64,000 nucleotides of DNA from an uncultured Lachnospiraceae bacterium (GCA_947305245.1 CAMZDG010000009.1:32639-96638); one strand, 5' to 3'. Shown: positions 46,323 through 54,571, counted from the first letter of the stretch. Numbers and translations: made by a program. The notes: generated by a model not told the origin, from the sequence alone.

Positions 46323-49313
46323 TCACGTGTTCTCATTGCGGATCTCCTCGGAAAGAGACCCTTCCATCCCCTTATGATAGCATATTTTCGTAAACAGGAC
46401 AAGACATGCGCCGCTGACTGCAAGCGTGGCGAGCACGATCCCCGTGGGCATATGGAAGATCAGTCTTCCAAACCTTGCGGACAGGAAGCGGTGAAACGAG
46501 AAAACAAACAGCGCGGTAATGCCGGCGGACCAAAGCACTGCCCAAAGCATCAGGCGTGCATTCTCATAAAATAGGATCCTGCCCTCCTGCCTCTTGGTCA
46601 TGCCAAGGGACTGCAGGATTGCCTGCTCCCGCAGAAGGGCCAATCTTCTTCCCATCACGGAATTATAAAGGTTTAAGAGACAGATCACGGCAACCAGCAA
46701 AGTAAAACAAGTTGCAACGATCTTCACGATCTGGGAAATGGCCGCCTGGAAATCCTGCATGCTCATCTCAGCCGAATGCAGCATTGAATTACCGAATTCA
46801 TCCGTCACAAGCGAGAGCCTGCGCACCAGGCCGGAATCTTCCTTCGCGCTGAACAGAATTCCCCAGGAATCAATTTCCATGCCCGCGATGTCATAATGTT
46901 CCTTCAGGAAGCGGTTCCCGGACTCAGGAAGGATCACCCAGATCTGCCCGTCCCTAATGTCATAAAAATCCCGAAAAGCGTCTGCCCCAACATAGCCGGC
47001 GAAATAAATGGGAAGGGAAACACATTTGTCTTCCATATAGTCATACTTAAACAGGCCCACGTTCTCGCCCACCTCGCATGCCAGCGGATGCTTTACCTGA
47101 TATCTTGTATAACTCGGTTTGATAGCCCCGCCAAAGTTGATTTCCAGGTTGTCCGTGCTAAGCTCTGCCTGATCATAAATGAGCGCCGGAACCCGTGCGT
47201 TCTCCCATGATCCGTCCTGCTTCTCCGAAAGCGCCCCGTCCTGGCCATTAGAAAGCGCCCCGTCTTGACGATCTGCTCCTTGGCTGTCAAAAATAAACTC
47301 CTTGCGGACTCCCGCCTTCTTCGCCACTTTCCTAAAGTCCTCATCAGACAAAACAATCTTGTTCACGACGGGATGATTCATTTCATACTCGGGCTCCAGA
47401 TAGATCTTGCGGATCTCCTCCGGGATCCCTCCCGGGAAATACTCTCCGACCAGCTTTTCCCTGGACTCGAAGTATTCCTTGGAGAACCGGTCCATCCAAA
47501 GATTCATGGAATAGAGGGCATAATATGTCTCCTTATACTTAGTCACTTCCTCGGAGCTCATGATCTCCTGCCGATAGCCTTCGGCCTCTTCCCCACCATC
47601 CAGATAAAAGGCATATTGATAGCCTTGGTACTCACTGCCTGAGATCAGATTCTCGTTATTCCCCTTCTGTTCCACAATGTCGGAGAACAGCTTCGAGGCA
47701 AAGGCCGTGATCAGGGTTAACGTCAGGAATGCCGCAATGCTGCGAACGATTCCCTTTGTGGAATGTGCGTTTCTCGTAACGCTCGCGGACGCGATCAGGC
47801 TTTCCGCCTTGCTCTTACGCATTTTCCGCAGGTCCGTCTTATAGGTCTTACTCTTTGCGCCTTCATTTCCGCGGATGCTCTCGATCGGCCCCACCTTACT
47901 GATCTTGCGGGCCGGGATCATGGCGGAGATCCAGGTCGCCAGCAGGGAAAAGGCTGCCACGAGCAAAAGATTCAGCGGGTTTACGACAATATGACATTCT
48001 AAATCTACGTTTCTCGCATTGATCACGTTATCTGCAACCATGCCGAGAATCCTTGTAAAATGGGGAAGCAATAACGCCATGCCGCCCTTGACCACAAGAA
48101 GTCCCAAAAGAATTCCCAGCGGGAGCGCTGCGGCAAGGAGCAGCAAGATCTCATAATAAACGCTCCATTTCTTCTGCGATTTTGTCGCGCCGACGGAGGA
48201 GAGCATCCCGAGATAGCGGCTCCTCTCGCGAAAGGAAAGGTTGAACACGTTATAGATCAAAACCAGGGAGGCCGCCGTAATGAGCACGATGAAAAATGCC
48301 TGAAAGAACATCATCAGTAGATTCAAAGTGCCGTCCGTACCTTTTCCTGCAACGGTCAGCAGCATGTCATTCACCACCACGCGGCCGTTCTCCACGGGAA
48401 TGTGCTCTCCGCTTGTCGCCACGATGGAATGCCCGTTTTTCCTAAGCTTGTCTAACTCTTCTTCGGTCCTTGCGGAATTGACGATTTCATTTAAGTCAAA
48501 TCCCATGTCGTCCACTTTTCCGAGATCGGTCTGCAAAACGAGGTTGACCGTCTCGCCATCCGCGATCGCGGAGTCCGTCTTGACCAGAGCCATATAACCG
48601 CCCTGCCCGCTCATTTCATAATAGGGCGACTCCATAATGCCGACCACCGTATAGCTTCCCCGAAGTCCCGTCTCTTTGCGAAGGATCTCGAAATCATTGT
48701 TGGGTGTATAGTACGGGAAATGATCCGGCACCTTCACCGTCTCCCCGTGTCCCACCACGAACTTCTGTGAAAAAACAATAAATCCCTGGTCATCCTCCCC
48801 CTTCGAAAAGGCGTGCAGCAATCTCTCGAAGGCATTCACCTCAATGACGTCGCCGACCTGAATGGTTGATCCCTCCCGAATGGCGCGCTCGCTAATGATC
48901 AGCTCTCCCTCTGCCTCGGGCAGTCTCCCTTCCTTGACATGGATCCCCATCCAGTCAAACAGCTCTCCGGAATACCCCTTGAGCTCCAGATAAGGCGTCT
49001 CGTCCGGATTCCCGGACTGCGCAAAGAGCGTATAACCAAGGGGTCTTGACACCTCCGTCTCCGTCACGTAGGGAAGCTCCTTAACCGCCTGTACCTGCGC
49101 CTGATCCAGTCCATAAACCTGCGCATGCCAGGATCCCTGATTCTCCGTGATCACGTCCGTCATGAATTGGATCACGGTGTCCTTCCCGACGAACACGGCC
49201 GTCATCAGCACCACCATCACAAGGATCCCCGCGAAGGTCGTCAGCGTCCTGCCCATGTTCTTTTTCATATAAGTTCTCGTCACTTGAAAAATGATTTTTT
49301 TATTGTTCATCAT
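46323..49313 (-). CDS. large FtsX-type ABC transporter permease
   Basis: About 996-aa MacB/BceB-like permease: an N-terminal membrane segment, a large extracytoplasmic loop, three membrane segments (about 330-480), a second large extracytoplasmic region, and a final membrane group ending at the C-terminus. FtsX motifs include FNLSFRERSRYLGMLSSVGA and LREQAILQSLGMTKRQ. A 9-residue repeat (DRQDGALSN / GQDGALSEK / QDGSWEN) in the second loop comes from a ~27-bp DNA repeat at 47215-47275. Start ATG 49313; GTG 49322 is an alternative. Likely a peptide-antibiotic resistance or signalling transporter. Confidence 0.88.
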   Translation of the reverse strand: MMNNKKIIFQVTRTYMKKNMGRTLTTFAGILVMVVLMTAVFVGKDTVIQFMTDVITENQGSWHAQVYGLDQAQVQAVKELPYVTETEVSRPLGYTLFAQSGNPDETPYLELKGYSGELFDWMGIHVKEGRLPEAEGELIISERAIREGSTIQVGDVIEVNAFERLLHAFSKGEDDQGFIVFSQKFVVGHGETVKVPDHFPYYTPNNDFEILRKETGLRGSYTVVGIMESPYYEMSGQGGYMALVKTDSAIADGETVNLVLQTDLGKVDDMGFDLNEIVNSARTEEELDKLRKNGHSIVATSGEHIPVENGRVVVNDMLLTVAGKGTDGTLNLLMMFFQAFFIVLITAASLVLIYNVFNLSFRERSRYLGMLSSVGATKSQKKWSVYYEILLLLAAALPLGILLGLLVVKGGMALLLPHFTRILGMVADNVINARNVDLECHIVVNPLNLLLVAAFSLLATWISAMIPARKISKVGPIESIRGNEGAKSKTYKTDLRKMRKSKAESLIASASVTRNAHSTKGIVRSIAAFLTLTLITAFASKLFSDIVEQKGNNENLISGSEYQGYQYAFYLDGGEEAEGYRQEIMSSEEVTKYKETYYALYSMNLWMDRFSKEYFESREKLVGEYFPGGIPEEIRKIYLEPEYEMNHPVVNKIVLSDEDFRKVAKKAGVRKEFIFDSQGADRQDGALSNGQDGALSEKQDGSWENARVPALIYDQAELSTDNLEINFGGAIKPSYTRYQVKHPLACEVGENVGLFKYDYMEDKCVSLPIYFAGYVGADAFRDFYDIRDGQIWVILPESGNRFLKEHYDIAGMEIDSWGILFSAKEDSGLVRRLSLVTDEFGNSMLHSAEMSMQDFQAAISQIVKIVATCFTLLVAVICLLNLYNSVMGRRLALLREQAILQSLGMTKRQEGRILFYENARLMLWAVLWSAGITALFVFSFHRFLSARFGRLIFHMPTGIVLATLAVSGACLVLFTKICYHKGMEGSLSEEIRNENT

Positions 49314-49372
49314 CTTGCTCACCCTGCCATTCTTTCTGCCACTCTATACTGCCATTTCATCGCCCGTCTCCG

Positions 49373-50062
49373 TTATACAAGTGCCCTGACGCGCTCATTT
49401 CGAACAATGTGCCCGTCCTCGATCCCGATGACGCGGTCCGCCTGCATGGCCAGCCCCTCATCATGCGTGATCAGGATCAGAGTCTGTCCATAACGCTTGT
49501 TCGATTCCTTTAAGAGACTCATGATCTCTTCTCCCGTCTTTCGGTCCAGATTTCCGGTAGGCTCATCTGCCAGCAGGATGGCGGGATGACTGTAAAGCGC
49601 CCTGCCGATGGACACGCGCTGCTGCTGCCCACCGGAGAGCTGGTTCGGAAGGTGACTTCTTCTGTCCGACAGCCCCAGATGCTCTACCACCTGATCCAGC
49701 CTTTCTTCGTCCAGCTTCCTGCCGTCCAAGAGATGCGGAAGCGCAATGTTCTCATCCACGTTGAGCACGGGCATCAGATTATAAAACTGATAGACCAGCC
49801 CGATCTGCCTTCTTCGAAAGATTGCAAGCTTATCTTCACTCAGCCCGTGAATATCGGTGCCGTCGATATATACTTTTCCCTCCGTCGGCTTATCCACGCC
49901 GCCCAAAATATGAAGGAGCGTTGACTTTCCGCTGCCGGACGGTCCGATGATCGAAACGAACTCTCCCTTCTCCACGGAAAAACTGACCTGATCCAGCGCC
50001 CGCACCGCTGCCTCTCCCTTGCCATATACCTTCGAAATATTCTCACATCTTAAAAGTTCCAT
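49373..50062 (-). CDS. ABC transporter ATP-binding protein
   Basis: 229-aa ATPase of the MacB/LolD/BceA group, partner of the FtsX-type permease. Walker A IIGPSGSGKSTLLHIL, Q-loop YQFYNLMPVL, signature LSGGQQQRVSIGRAL, Walker B ILLADEPTGNLD and H-loop LILITHDEGLA are all present. Start ATG 50062 follows AAAGGAAGAAGATC. First gene of the order ATPase-permease-regulator-kinase-acylphosphatase. Confidence 0.95.
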   Translation of the reverse strand: MELLRCENISKVYGKGEAAVRALDQVSFSVEKGEFVSIIGPSGSGKSTLLHILGGVDKPTEGKVYIDGTDIHGLSEDKLAIFRRRQIGLVYQFYNLMPVLNVDENIALPHLLDGRKLDEERLDQVVEHLGLSDRRSHLPNQLSGGQQQRVSIGRALYSHPAILLADEPTGNLDRKTGEEIMSLLKESNKRYGQTLILITHDEGLAMQADRVIGIEDGHIVRNERVRALV

Positions 50063-50093
50063 GATCTTCTTCCTTTCTTTTATGCCTGATAAA

Positions 50094-50131
50094 CGAAAAG
50101 CGCCCGGGAGACCTCTCCCTGACGCTTTTTA
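50094..50131 (-). terminator. fucosidase terminator (may work both ways)
   Basis: Hairpin AAAAGCG...GGGAGA-GG-TCTCCC...CGCTTTT with an A-run before and T-run after on either strand. It lies between the GH29 gene and the ABC ATPase gene; it may also act as leader attenuator of the ABC operon. Confidence 0.65.
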
Positions 50132-50181
50132 TTATGCCATATGAATATGACTCCGTGATGACTTATTTGGTGACAATTTAG

Positions 50182-51639
50182 TCACTTTTCGAAGCGGATC
50201 TTCAGCACGTTCGGATACTCCTCGTCCCGTCCGTCCGGCAGGTCCACGACAAGAACCCCGGAGTGCTGCGCAAATGACAGCGCTCCCCTTCCCAGCAGTT
50301 CCACGGAGCATACCTTTTCCTCCTCGCGCAGACTCTTGATCACGGCAGTTTTCCTGCCCTGCGGCTTCATGATATAAGCATACAGGATGTCGCCCTTAGT
50401 CACAAAGCGGAAATCATCCTCCTGCCATACGACCTGATCCTCCCGGAATCCATCTATGACAACGCAGGAATGCCCTTCGCCCGAGACGCGGAAAGGCCGC
50501 GTTCCGTGAACAGCTTCCGCATTGACCGCGAACCACTTGGCAAGCTCTGAGAGGATCCACTCCTCCTGCTCGTCGATGGTGCCGTCGGGACGCTGCGGGA
50601 TATTTAAGAGCAGCGTTCCATTCTTGGCAATGGAATCGATGAGAATGTCCAGGACATGGCGAGGCGTCTTATAATGCGCCTTCTTATCGTAGAACCACCC
50701 GCCGATGCAGGTCTCCGACTGCCAGGGAACGGGACAAATGTCCGGCAGCTGACTCCGCTCAATGTCGAGTACGCCAATCCTATAGATCGAGGGATCGCGA
50801 TGCTTCTGAGTATAAATCGCCTGGTTGCTTCCATGCAGCCTCTCCGAGGAATTATAAAGGTACGCAGCCGCCTGCAGGCCATATCGGTAAAGATTATTGC
50901 TGTCTGCGACCATGTGGTTCTCTTCCTCGAAGGGAAGCCAGCTGTCCGAATATAAAAGGTCGGGCTGATAATTATCGATGATCTCCTTCATGACATTGAG
51001 CCAATACTCATGAAACCGCTCATTCTTCGTCAGCCAGATGCACGCATCCTTGCCGTCGGGCCTGGTGAAATGCTCATAATTATCATGATAGAAATCCCGG
51101 TATGCGGGATCATTTCCGTCATAAGGCACACCCTTGTAGGGACCATAGGTGTCGTAGCCCTTGTTCGAGCGCCACCAGGAGAAGGACGCACCAATATGCT
51201 CCGTCATGCCAAAGGGAAGATCATATTTCTTCGCGGCAGCCTTCCAGAGCCCGCAAATATCCTTGTGCGGCCCCACCTGAGTGCTGTTAAATCGATTATA
51301 TTTCGAAGCAAAGTTAAAGAAATGATCATGATGGGAAGCCTGCGCCACAAAATACCTCGCGCCCGCCTTATAATACTTCTCCATCAGCGCGTCCGGATCG
51401 AATTTCTCGGCCTTCCACAGCGCGCAAATATCCTTAAACCCAAACTTGGAGGGATGTCCGTAGGTGCGCACGTGATACTCATACTGCTCCTGCCCCTGAA
51501 TATACATATTGCGGGCATACCAATCGCCGCACATCGGAACGGACTGCGGCCCCCAATGACTCCAAATGCCAAATTTCACGTCCCGAAACCATTCCGGACA
51601 TTGATAATTCCTCAAAGATTCAAACGTTGCGTCAAACAT
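50182..51639 (-). CDS. alpha-L-fucosidase, GH29
   Basis: 485-aa retaining fucosidase without a signal peptide. EWFRDVKFGIWSHWGPQSVP, HDHFFNFASKYNRFNST and the nucleophile Asp in PDLLYSDSWLPFEEEN are characteristic; WFYDKKAHYKTPRHVLDILID and NGTLLLNIPQRPDG follow. Start ATG 51639 behind GGGAGGTGACCTCT; the longer open frame upstream contains the promoter. It presumably releases fucose from host glycans taken up by the cell, in line with the neighbouring lacZ. Confidence 0.93.
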   Translation of the reverse strand: MFDATFESLRNYQCPEWFRDVKFGIWSHWGPQSVPMCGDWYARNMYIQGQEQYEYHVRTYGHPSKFGFKDICALWKAEKFDPDALMEKYYKAGARYFVAQASHHDHFFNFASKYNRFNSTQVGPHKDICGLWKAAAKKYDLPFGMTEHIGASFSWWRSNKGYDTYGPYKGVPYDGNDPAYRDFYHDNYEHFTRPDGKDACIWLTKNERFHEYWLNVMKEIIDNYQPDLLYSDSWLPFEEENHMVADSNNLYRYGLQAAAYLYNSSERLHGSNQAIYTQKHRDPSIYRIGVLDIERSQLPDICPVPWQSETCIGGWFYDKKAHYKTPRHVLDILIDSIAKNGTLLLNIPQRPDGTIDEQEEWILSELAKWFAVNAEAVHGTRPFRVSGEGHSCVVIDGFREDQVVWQEDDFRFVTKGDILYAYIMKPQGRKTAVIKSLREEEKVCSVELLGRGALSFAQHSGVLVVDLPDGRDEEYPNVLKIRFEK

Positions 51640-51664
51640 AGAGGTCACCTCCCATTCCCTTCCA

Positions 51665-51693
51665 AGTATAGCAAAATTAGCAACTGCGGTCAA
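51665..51693 (-). promoter_or_regulatory. sigma-A promoter of the fucosidase gene
   Basis: TTGACC (51693-51688), 17-bp spacer, TATACT (51670-51665). The leader is only about 20 nt. Confidence 0.8.
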
Positions 51694-51716
51694 CGAATTC
51701 CCTCTTGCCAGGCGGC

Positions 51717-51748
51717 AAAAAAGCCCCCAAGGATTGCTCCTTGAGGGC
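51717..51748 (-). terminator. terminator of the 72-aa HTH gene
   Basis: Stem GCCCTCAAGGA / TCCTTGGGGGC, loop GCAA, followed by TTTTTT on the minus strand. Confidence 0.85.
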
Positions 51749-51872
51749 AAAATATATGCTTAGAGCGATTAGATGCATATATATTTCATTAAGCCAAACA
51801 CGCAAAGTAAAAGCAATTTTCTCGTTATTAAACTCCGTGTTGTTTTATCGAACAATGTCCTTTCCTTCATAA

Positions 51873-52091
51873 TCATTCCCCCTCGTTCTTATTGTACTTT
51901 TTGCGCCAATTACGATACTTTCCCGTTGTCACTCTTCCATCCTTGGGCCTTTCTGCATCGTCTGGAATGGCCCACACAATTCCAAACTTGGTTACGCCTT
52001 CGATCTCTCCGTCCGCACACATCTTTTGTACTCTTCGCTTCGTGAGATTCCACTTTTCAGCGGTCTCACCAATGGTCATATATCCTTCCAT
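51873..52091 (-). CDS. small helix-turn-helix DNA-binding protein under a c-di-GMP riboswitch
   Basis: 72 aa: MEGYMTIGETAEKWNLTKRR opens a MerR/excisionase-type winged helix (residues about 5-50: VQKMCADGEIEGVTKFGIVW), with a basic tail KYRNWRKKYNKNEGE. Start ATG 52091 is preceded by GGAGGTTTA; a longer frame reaching 52181 begins inside the riboswitch and is not used. Such proteins act as excisionases or minimal regulators. Transcription starts at about 52245 and must pass the riboswitch and terminator, so its level should follow c-di-GMP. Confidence 0.8.
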   Translation of the reverse strand: MEGYMTIGETAEKWNLTKRRVQKMCADGEIEGVTKFGIVWAIPDDAERPKDGRVTTGKYRNWRKKYNKNEGE

Positions 52092-52110
52092 TAAACCTCC
52101 CGATTTCAAA

Positions 52111-52155
52111 CAAAAAGCACCTGAAAATGATCCTGTCACGGTCATTTCCGGTGCT
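52111..52155 (-). terminator. riboswitch expression platform: intrinsic terminator
   Basis: Stem AGCACCGGAAATGA / TCATTTTCAGGTGCT with an 11-nt loop, followed by TTTTTGTTT, 20 nt ahead of the HTH start codon and directly after the aptamer. Confidence 0.85.
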
Positions 52156-52157
52156 CT

Positions 52158-52238
52158 ATCCTCGTTGCAACTGGCTACCATTTAACAGGCCCTTCAGCTT
52201 TGCGTCGCAGCCTTTCGACTGTTTTGCCCCTAATATTT
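52158..52238 (-). ncRNA. cyclic di-GMP-I riboswitch (GEMM-I aptamer)
   Basis: The minus strand reads in order: AGGGGCAAAAC, the P2 hairpin CAGTC-GAAA-GGCTG with its GNRA tetraloop, CGACGCAAAGC, TGAAGGGCCT (tetraloop receptor side), and ATGGTAGCCAGTTGC. These are the conserved blocks of the GEMM-I class (GGGCAAAC, GAAA, GACGCAAAGC, GGCCU, GGUAGC). It sits between a consensus promoter and a terminator. Confidence 0.93.
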
Positions 52239-52251
52239 AACTGATATGAAT

Positions 52252-52281
52252 ATTATACTTCCCGAGCGCGAAATCTGTCAA
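52252..52281 (-). promoter_or_regulatory. consensus sigma-A promoter of the riboswitch transcript
   Basis: Perfect TTGACA (52281-52276) and TATAAT (52257-52252), 18-bp spacer. The start point would be about 52245, just before the aptamer. Confidence 0.88.
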
Positions 52282-52363
52282 CAATTATTTGACTATTCGC
52301 TTTATTTTATACAATTTTTTGACAATTTTCTTTTGTCGGCCAGACCGTTAAATCTTCTCAATA

Positions 52364-52543
52364 CTAATCGTCTTCTTCCTCATCTTCCCACGACGAAACA
52401 ATGTGTAATTCTCCCGAATCCATGTCCATGGCCATTCCACTTCCCATGCGGAGCATCATGTTGCCATCCGAATCCATTGCCATATCATCTGAAATTGAGT
52501 AGCACATATCCCCGTCTTCCATGTCAAAGAATGATCTGCTCAT
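52364..52543 (-). CDS. 59-aa acidic, Met-rich small protein
   Basis: ATG 52543 overlaps the stop of the HTH/ankyrin-like gene as ATGA, with AGGAGGAAGATAA ahead; TAG at 52366-52364. The sequence begins MSRSFFDMEDGDMCYSIS, contains DDMAMDSDGNMM and GSGMAMDMDSG, and ends SWEDEEEDD. Ten Met and about 16 acidic residues; no membrane segment. No family is recognised. The coupling suggests a partner or antagonist of the regulator (inference). Confidence 0.75.
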   Translation of the reverse strand: MSRSFFDMEDGDMCYSISDDMAMDSDGNMMLRMGSGMAMDMDSGELHIVSSWEDEEEDD

Positions 52544-53769
52544 TTATCTTCCTCCTTGTACTCATAGGATTTGATCATGTCATAAGTTTTGTTCAATTCG
52601 CGAATAAGCTTCTCGATGCACGCGTCCTTTGAAGAAGCGCTCACCCTAATAACATTTGTAAAAAGGCCATGAAAATCCTTTGCACTGGATACCCCCGTAT
52701 GAAAGCACACGGTATCATTCGCATTATAAAAATGATAATCACTCATAACAAATCTAGCGATGTCGGGCTTGTTTGCATATTCATAAATCTTTTCCATTAC
52801 TTGGGCACGGTTCTTTGCGATCTTCCTCATCTCATCAAGCGTATTTTTATTGTGCTTTATAGCATTTCCAAGCATACTTGCTGCAACTTTTCGGCCTTTC
52901 TTTACCGCCATGTCTATCAGCTTGCCTAGATACGGAAAAGTGCACGCGTACGTGAACCCGCCATTTGTCTTTATGTCAAATTCTTTGGAATAGTATTCCA
53001 ACACTTCATCGGGTGCCTCCAATATGACATCCATCAGCTGGGGATTGTAATATTTCTTAAAATCCAAGGGCTGCGCCAAAAAGCACTTGGCCTCATACAG
53101 GGCTGGTATCTCCCTTGCCTTCAGCTTATCCAGATCATCAAATCCCTTATTTTCTAGTGCCAACGCAATAAAGCCTGTGCGCAAGTTGTCACTTTGTTTC
53201 ATCATGACTTCCAATATGTCAGTCTCTCCCGGAAGTCTTCTCTGAATGCTAGTACCCGCTCCGAAACTGCTCCAATAATCCTTATGTTCCTCATCCACGA
53301 ACCAAATCAGGCCGTTATCCATCAGATACTTTAGGAAATGATAGTTTCTAAACTCTAATGCGTAATCAATCACGGACTTACCGTACTCATCATAGTTTAG
53401 AATCAGTTTGTCTGGGCGATTAATATACTCCTTCCATACCTTCTTATCACGTGAATGTGCGACAAAGTAATTCGTCTTTCTTGTAGATATGGGCTTTTGT
53501 TCTTTTCCAGCGCTTAATATCGCATCAACTGAAATTTCCAGCATGTGCGCAAATATTGGAAGATCCGTAATTTGAATCCCCTTTTTCCCCTGCTTTATCT
53601 GACAGATCCTGTTTGACATTTTTTGAATTTCTTCAGAAGAAGGTTCTTCTTTGAGTCCATATCTCGTCTTAAGGTATTCTGCAGCGAAATTCCGATCAGA
53701 GGGAAATTTCTCAGAAATCAATTTGCCAATATACTTTCCAATCATCTCATTAGATTCAGTCTGATACAT
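52540..53769 (-). CDS. HTH regulator with ankyrin-like repeats
   Basis: 409 aa. Residues about 1-90 contain a helix-turn-helix of the XRE type (EIQKMSNRICQIKQGKKGIQI; LPIFAHMLEISVDAIL). The rest is helical and repeat-like, with ankyrin-type segments (YGKSVIDYALEFRNYHFLKY; YLMDNGL; LGKLIDMAVKKGRKVAASML). Start ATG 53769 follows GGAGGTGCAGGACGC. It overlaps the 59-aa gene. Two identical-arm palindromes bracket its promoter, so autorepression is likely. Function beyond DNA binding is unknown. Confidence 0.75.
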   Translation of the reverse strand: MYQTESNEMIGKYIGKLISEKFPSDRNFAAEYLKTRYGLKEEPSSEEIQKMSNRICQIKQGKKGIQITDLPIFAHMLEISVDAILSAGKEQKPISTRKTNYFVAHSRDKKVWKEYINRPDKLILNYDEYGKSVIDYALEFRNYHFLKYLMDNGLIWFVDEEHKDYWSSFGAGTSIQRRLPGETDILEVMMKQSDNLRTGFIALALENKGFDDLDKLKAREIPALYEAKCFLAQPLDFKKYYNPQLMDVILEAPDEVLEYYSKEFDIKTNGGFTYACTFPYLGKLIDMAVKKGRKVAASMLGNAIKHNKNTLDEMRKIAKNRAQVMEKIYEYANKPDIARFVMSDYHFYNANDTVCFHTGVSSAKDFHGLFTNVIRVSASSKDACIEKLIRELNKTYDMIKSYEYKEEDK

Positions 53770-53844
53770 GCGTCCTGCACCTCCGTATATTCTCTTTAAT
53801 CAAATCATATACTTTTCTGCCGTCTCCGTATATAACTCTTTTGA

Positions 53845-53902
53845 ATATGCTTTTTGCATATTTATTTTATCATATAATTCAATATATGCAATTAGCATAT
53901 AT
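53845..53902 (-). promoter_or_regulatory. promoter bracketed by two ATATGC-N5-GCATAT operators
   Basis: Palindromes at 53845-53861 (N5 TTTTT) and 53884-53900 (N5 AATTA; flanks extend it to 53882-53902). Between them on the minus strand: TTGCAT (53891-53886, inside the distal palindrome), 16-bp spacer, TAAAAT (53869-53864), immediately ahead of the proximal palindrome. This is a typical repressor arrangement for the HTH/ankyrin-like gene. Confidence 0.7.
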
Positions 53903-53954
53903 CCATGAAACCTTCTTCCTTTGAGTCCACTGTTTAATGTCATGGCTCTTTCAC

Positions 53955-53981
53955 CAAAAAAGAAGGAGATACTTCCCCTTC
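53955..53981 (-). terminator. terminator at the end of the tRNA array
   Basis: Stem GAAGGGGA / TCTCCTTC with a 4-nt loop, followed on the minus strand by TTTTTTGG, 38 nt beyond the last tRNA. Confidence 0.75.
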
Positions 53982-54018
53982 CTTTTAGCTTTTTGAACCT
54001 TTATGAGTCCCTATAGCG

Positions 54019-54090
54019 TACCCGTACACCGACTCGAACGGTGATCATGAGGGTAGAAGCCCCATGCTCTCTCCCTTGAGCTATACGGGC
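54019..54090 (-). tRNA. tRNA-Arg(UCU)
   Basis: Acceptor GCCCGTA / TACGGGT, anticodon loop CTTCTAC (U33 kept), T arm CACCG-TTCGAGT-CGGTG. No CCA encoded. Last gene of the array. Confidence 0.9.
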
Positions 54091-54094
54091 ATAG

Positions 54095-54166
54095 CAGGCG
54101 CTAGAAGGGTCGAACTTCTATCCCCGGAGTCAGAGTCCGGTGCACTCACCGTTATGCGAAGCGCCT
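54095..54166 (-). tRNA. tRNA-Gln(CUG)
   Basis: Acceptor AGGCGCT / AGCGCCT, anticodon arm CCGGA-CTCTGAC-TCCGG, T loop TTCGACC. No CCA encoded. Confidence 0.9.
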
Positions 54167-54170
54167 TTAG

Positions 54171-54242
54171 TATCGTGACTGAGATTCGAACTCAGAATGG
54201 ACGGGTCGTAGCCGCCAGGTTTCTCCGTTAGCCTACCACGAC
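54171..54242 (-). tRNA. tRNA-Arg(ACG)
   Basis: Acceptor GTCGTGG / TCACGAT (G-U at both ends), anticodon loop CTACGAC, presumably inosine-modified. T arm CTGAG-TTCGAAT-CTCAG. No CCA encoded. Confidence 0.88.
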
Positions 54243-54245
54243 ATA

Positions 54246-54317
54246 AGATCCCGGGGCGAATCGAACGCCCACCTGCTGGGTTGCAGCCAGCCGCCTTAGC
54301 CTTTTGACTACGGGATC
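54246..54317 (-). tRNA. tRNA-Cys(GCA)
   Basis: Acceptor GATCCCG / CGGGATC, discriminator U, anticodon arm GCTGG-CTGCAAC-CCAGC, T arm GGGCG-TTCGATT-CGCCC. No CCA encoded. Confidence 0.9.
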
Positions 54318-54333
54318 ACATATTCATTTTCAG

Positions 54334-54405
54334 CAGGCACTGCCAGGATCGAACTGGCATCCCCGGAGTCAAGGTCCGGTGCACTCACCATTGTGCTAAG
54401 CGCCG
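54334..54405 (-). tRNA. tRNA-Gln(UUG) with C33
   Basis: Anticodon arm CCGGA-CCTTGAC-TCCGG: position 33 is C, not U. The acceptor CGGCGCT / AGTGCCT has a C1-U72 mismatch. It is a clear relative of the tRNA-Gln(CUG) two genes on. No CCA encoded. Confidence 0.82.
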
Positions 54406-54409
54406 TCAG

Positions 54410-54480
54410 TTGTAATGGAGAGAATCGAACTCTCATTACCCGCGTATCAGACGGGCTTCCTACCATTGAAAGACATTACA
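54410..54480 (-). tRNA. tRNA-Ile(GAU)
   Basis: Perfect acceptor TGTAATG / CATTACA, anticodon arm CCCGT-CTGATAC-GCGGG, T arm GAGAG-TTCGATT-CTCTC. No CCA encoded. Confidence 0.9.
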
Positions 54481-54481
54481 G

Positions 54482-54571
54482 CGCGGCCCTCGGGACTCGA
54501 ACCCGAACATCCCCTGAAGGATTACTCGTGATTTAGCGAACCACTGCCTTACCAATTAGGCTTAGAACCGC
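54482..54571 (-). tRNA. tRNA-Ser(GCU) with C33
   Basis: Type II tRNA (90 nt) with long variable arm. Acceptor GCGGTTC / GGGCCGC, anticodon arm GTGGT-TCGCTAA-ATCAC: C33. Discriminator G. No CCA encoded. Confidence 0.87.

Noticed and set aside
51784..52045. Short plus-strand ORFs opposite the HTH gene and riboswitch
   Set aside because: They read through the antisense of the aptamer and the HTH gene and have no ribosome binding site.
52092..52181. N-terminal extension of the 72-aa HTH protein to ATG 52181
   Set aside because: That ATG is the conserved ATGGTAGCC block of the c-di-GMP aptamer and the stretch includes the terminator; ATG 52091 has the ribosome binding site.
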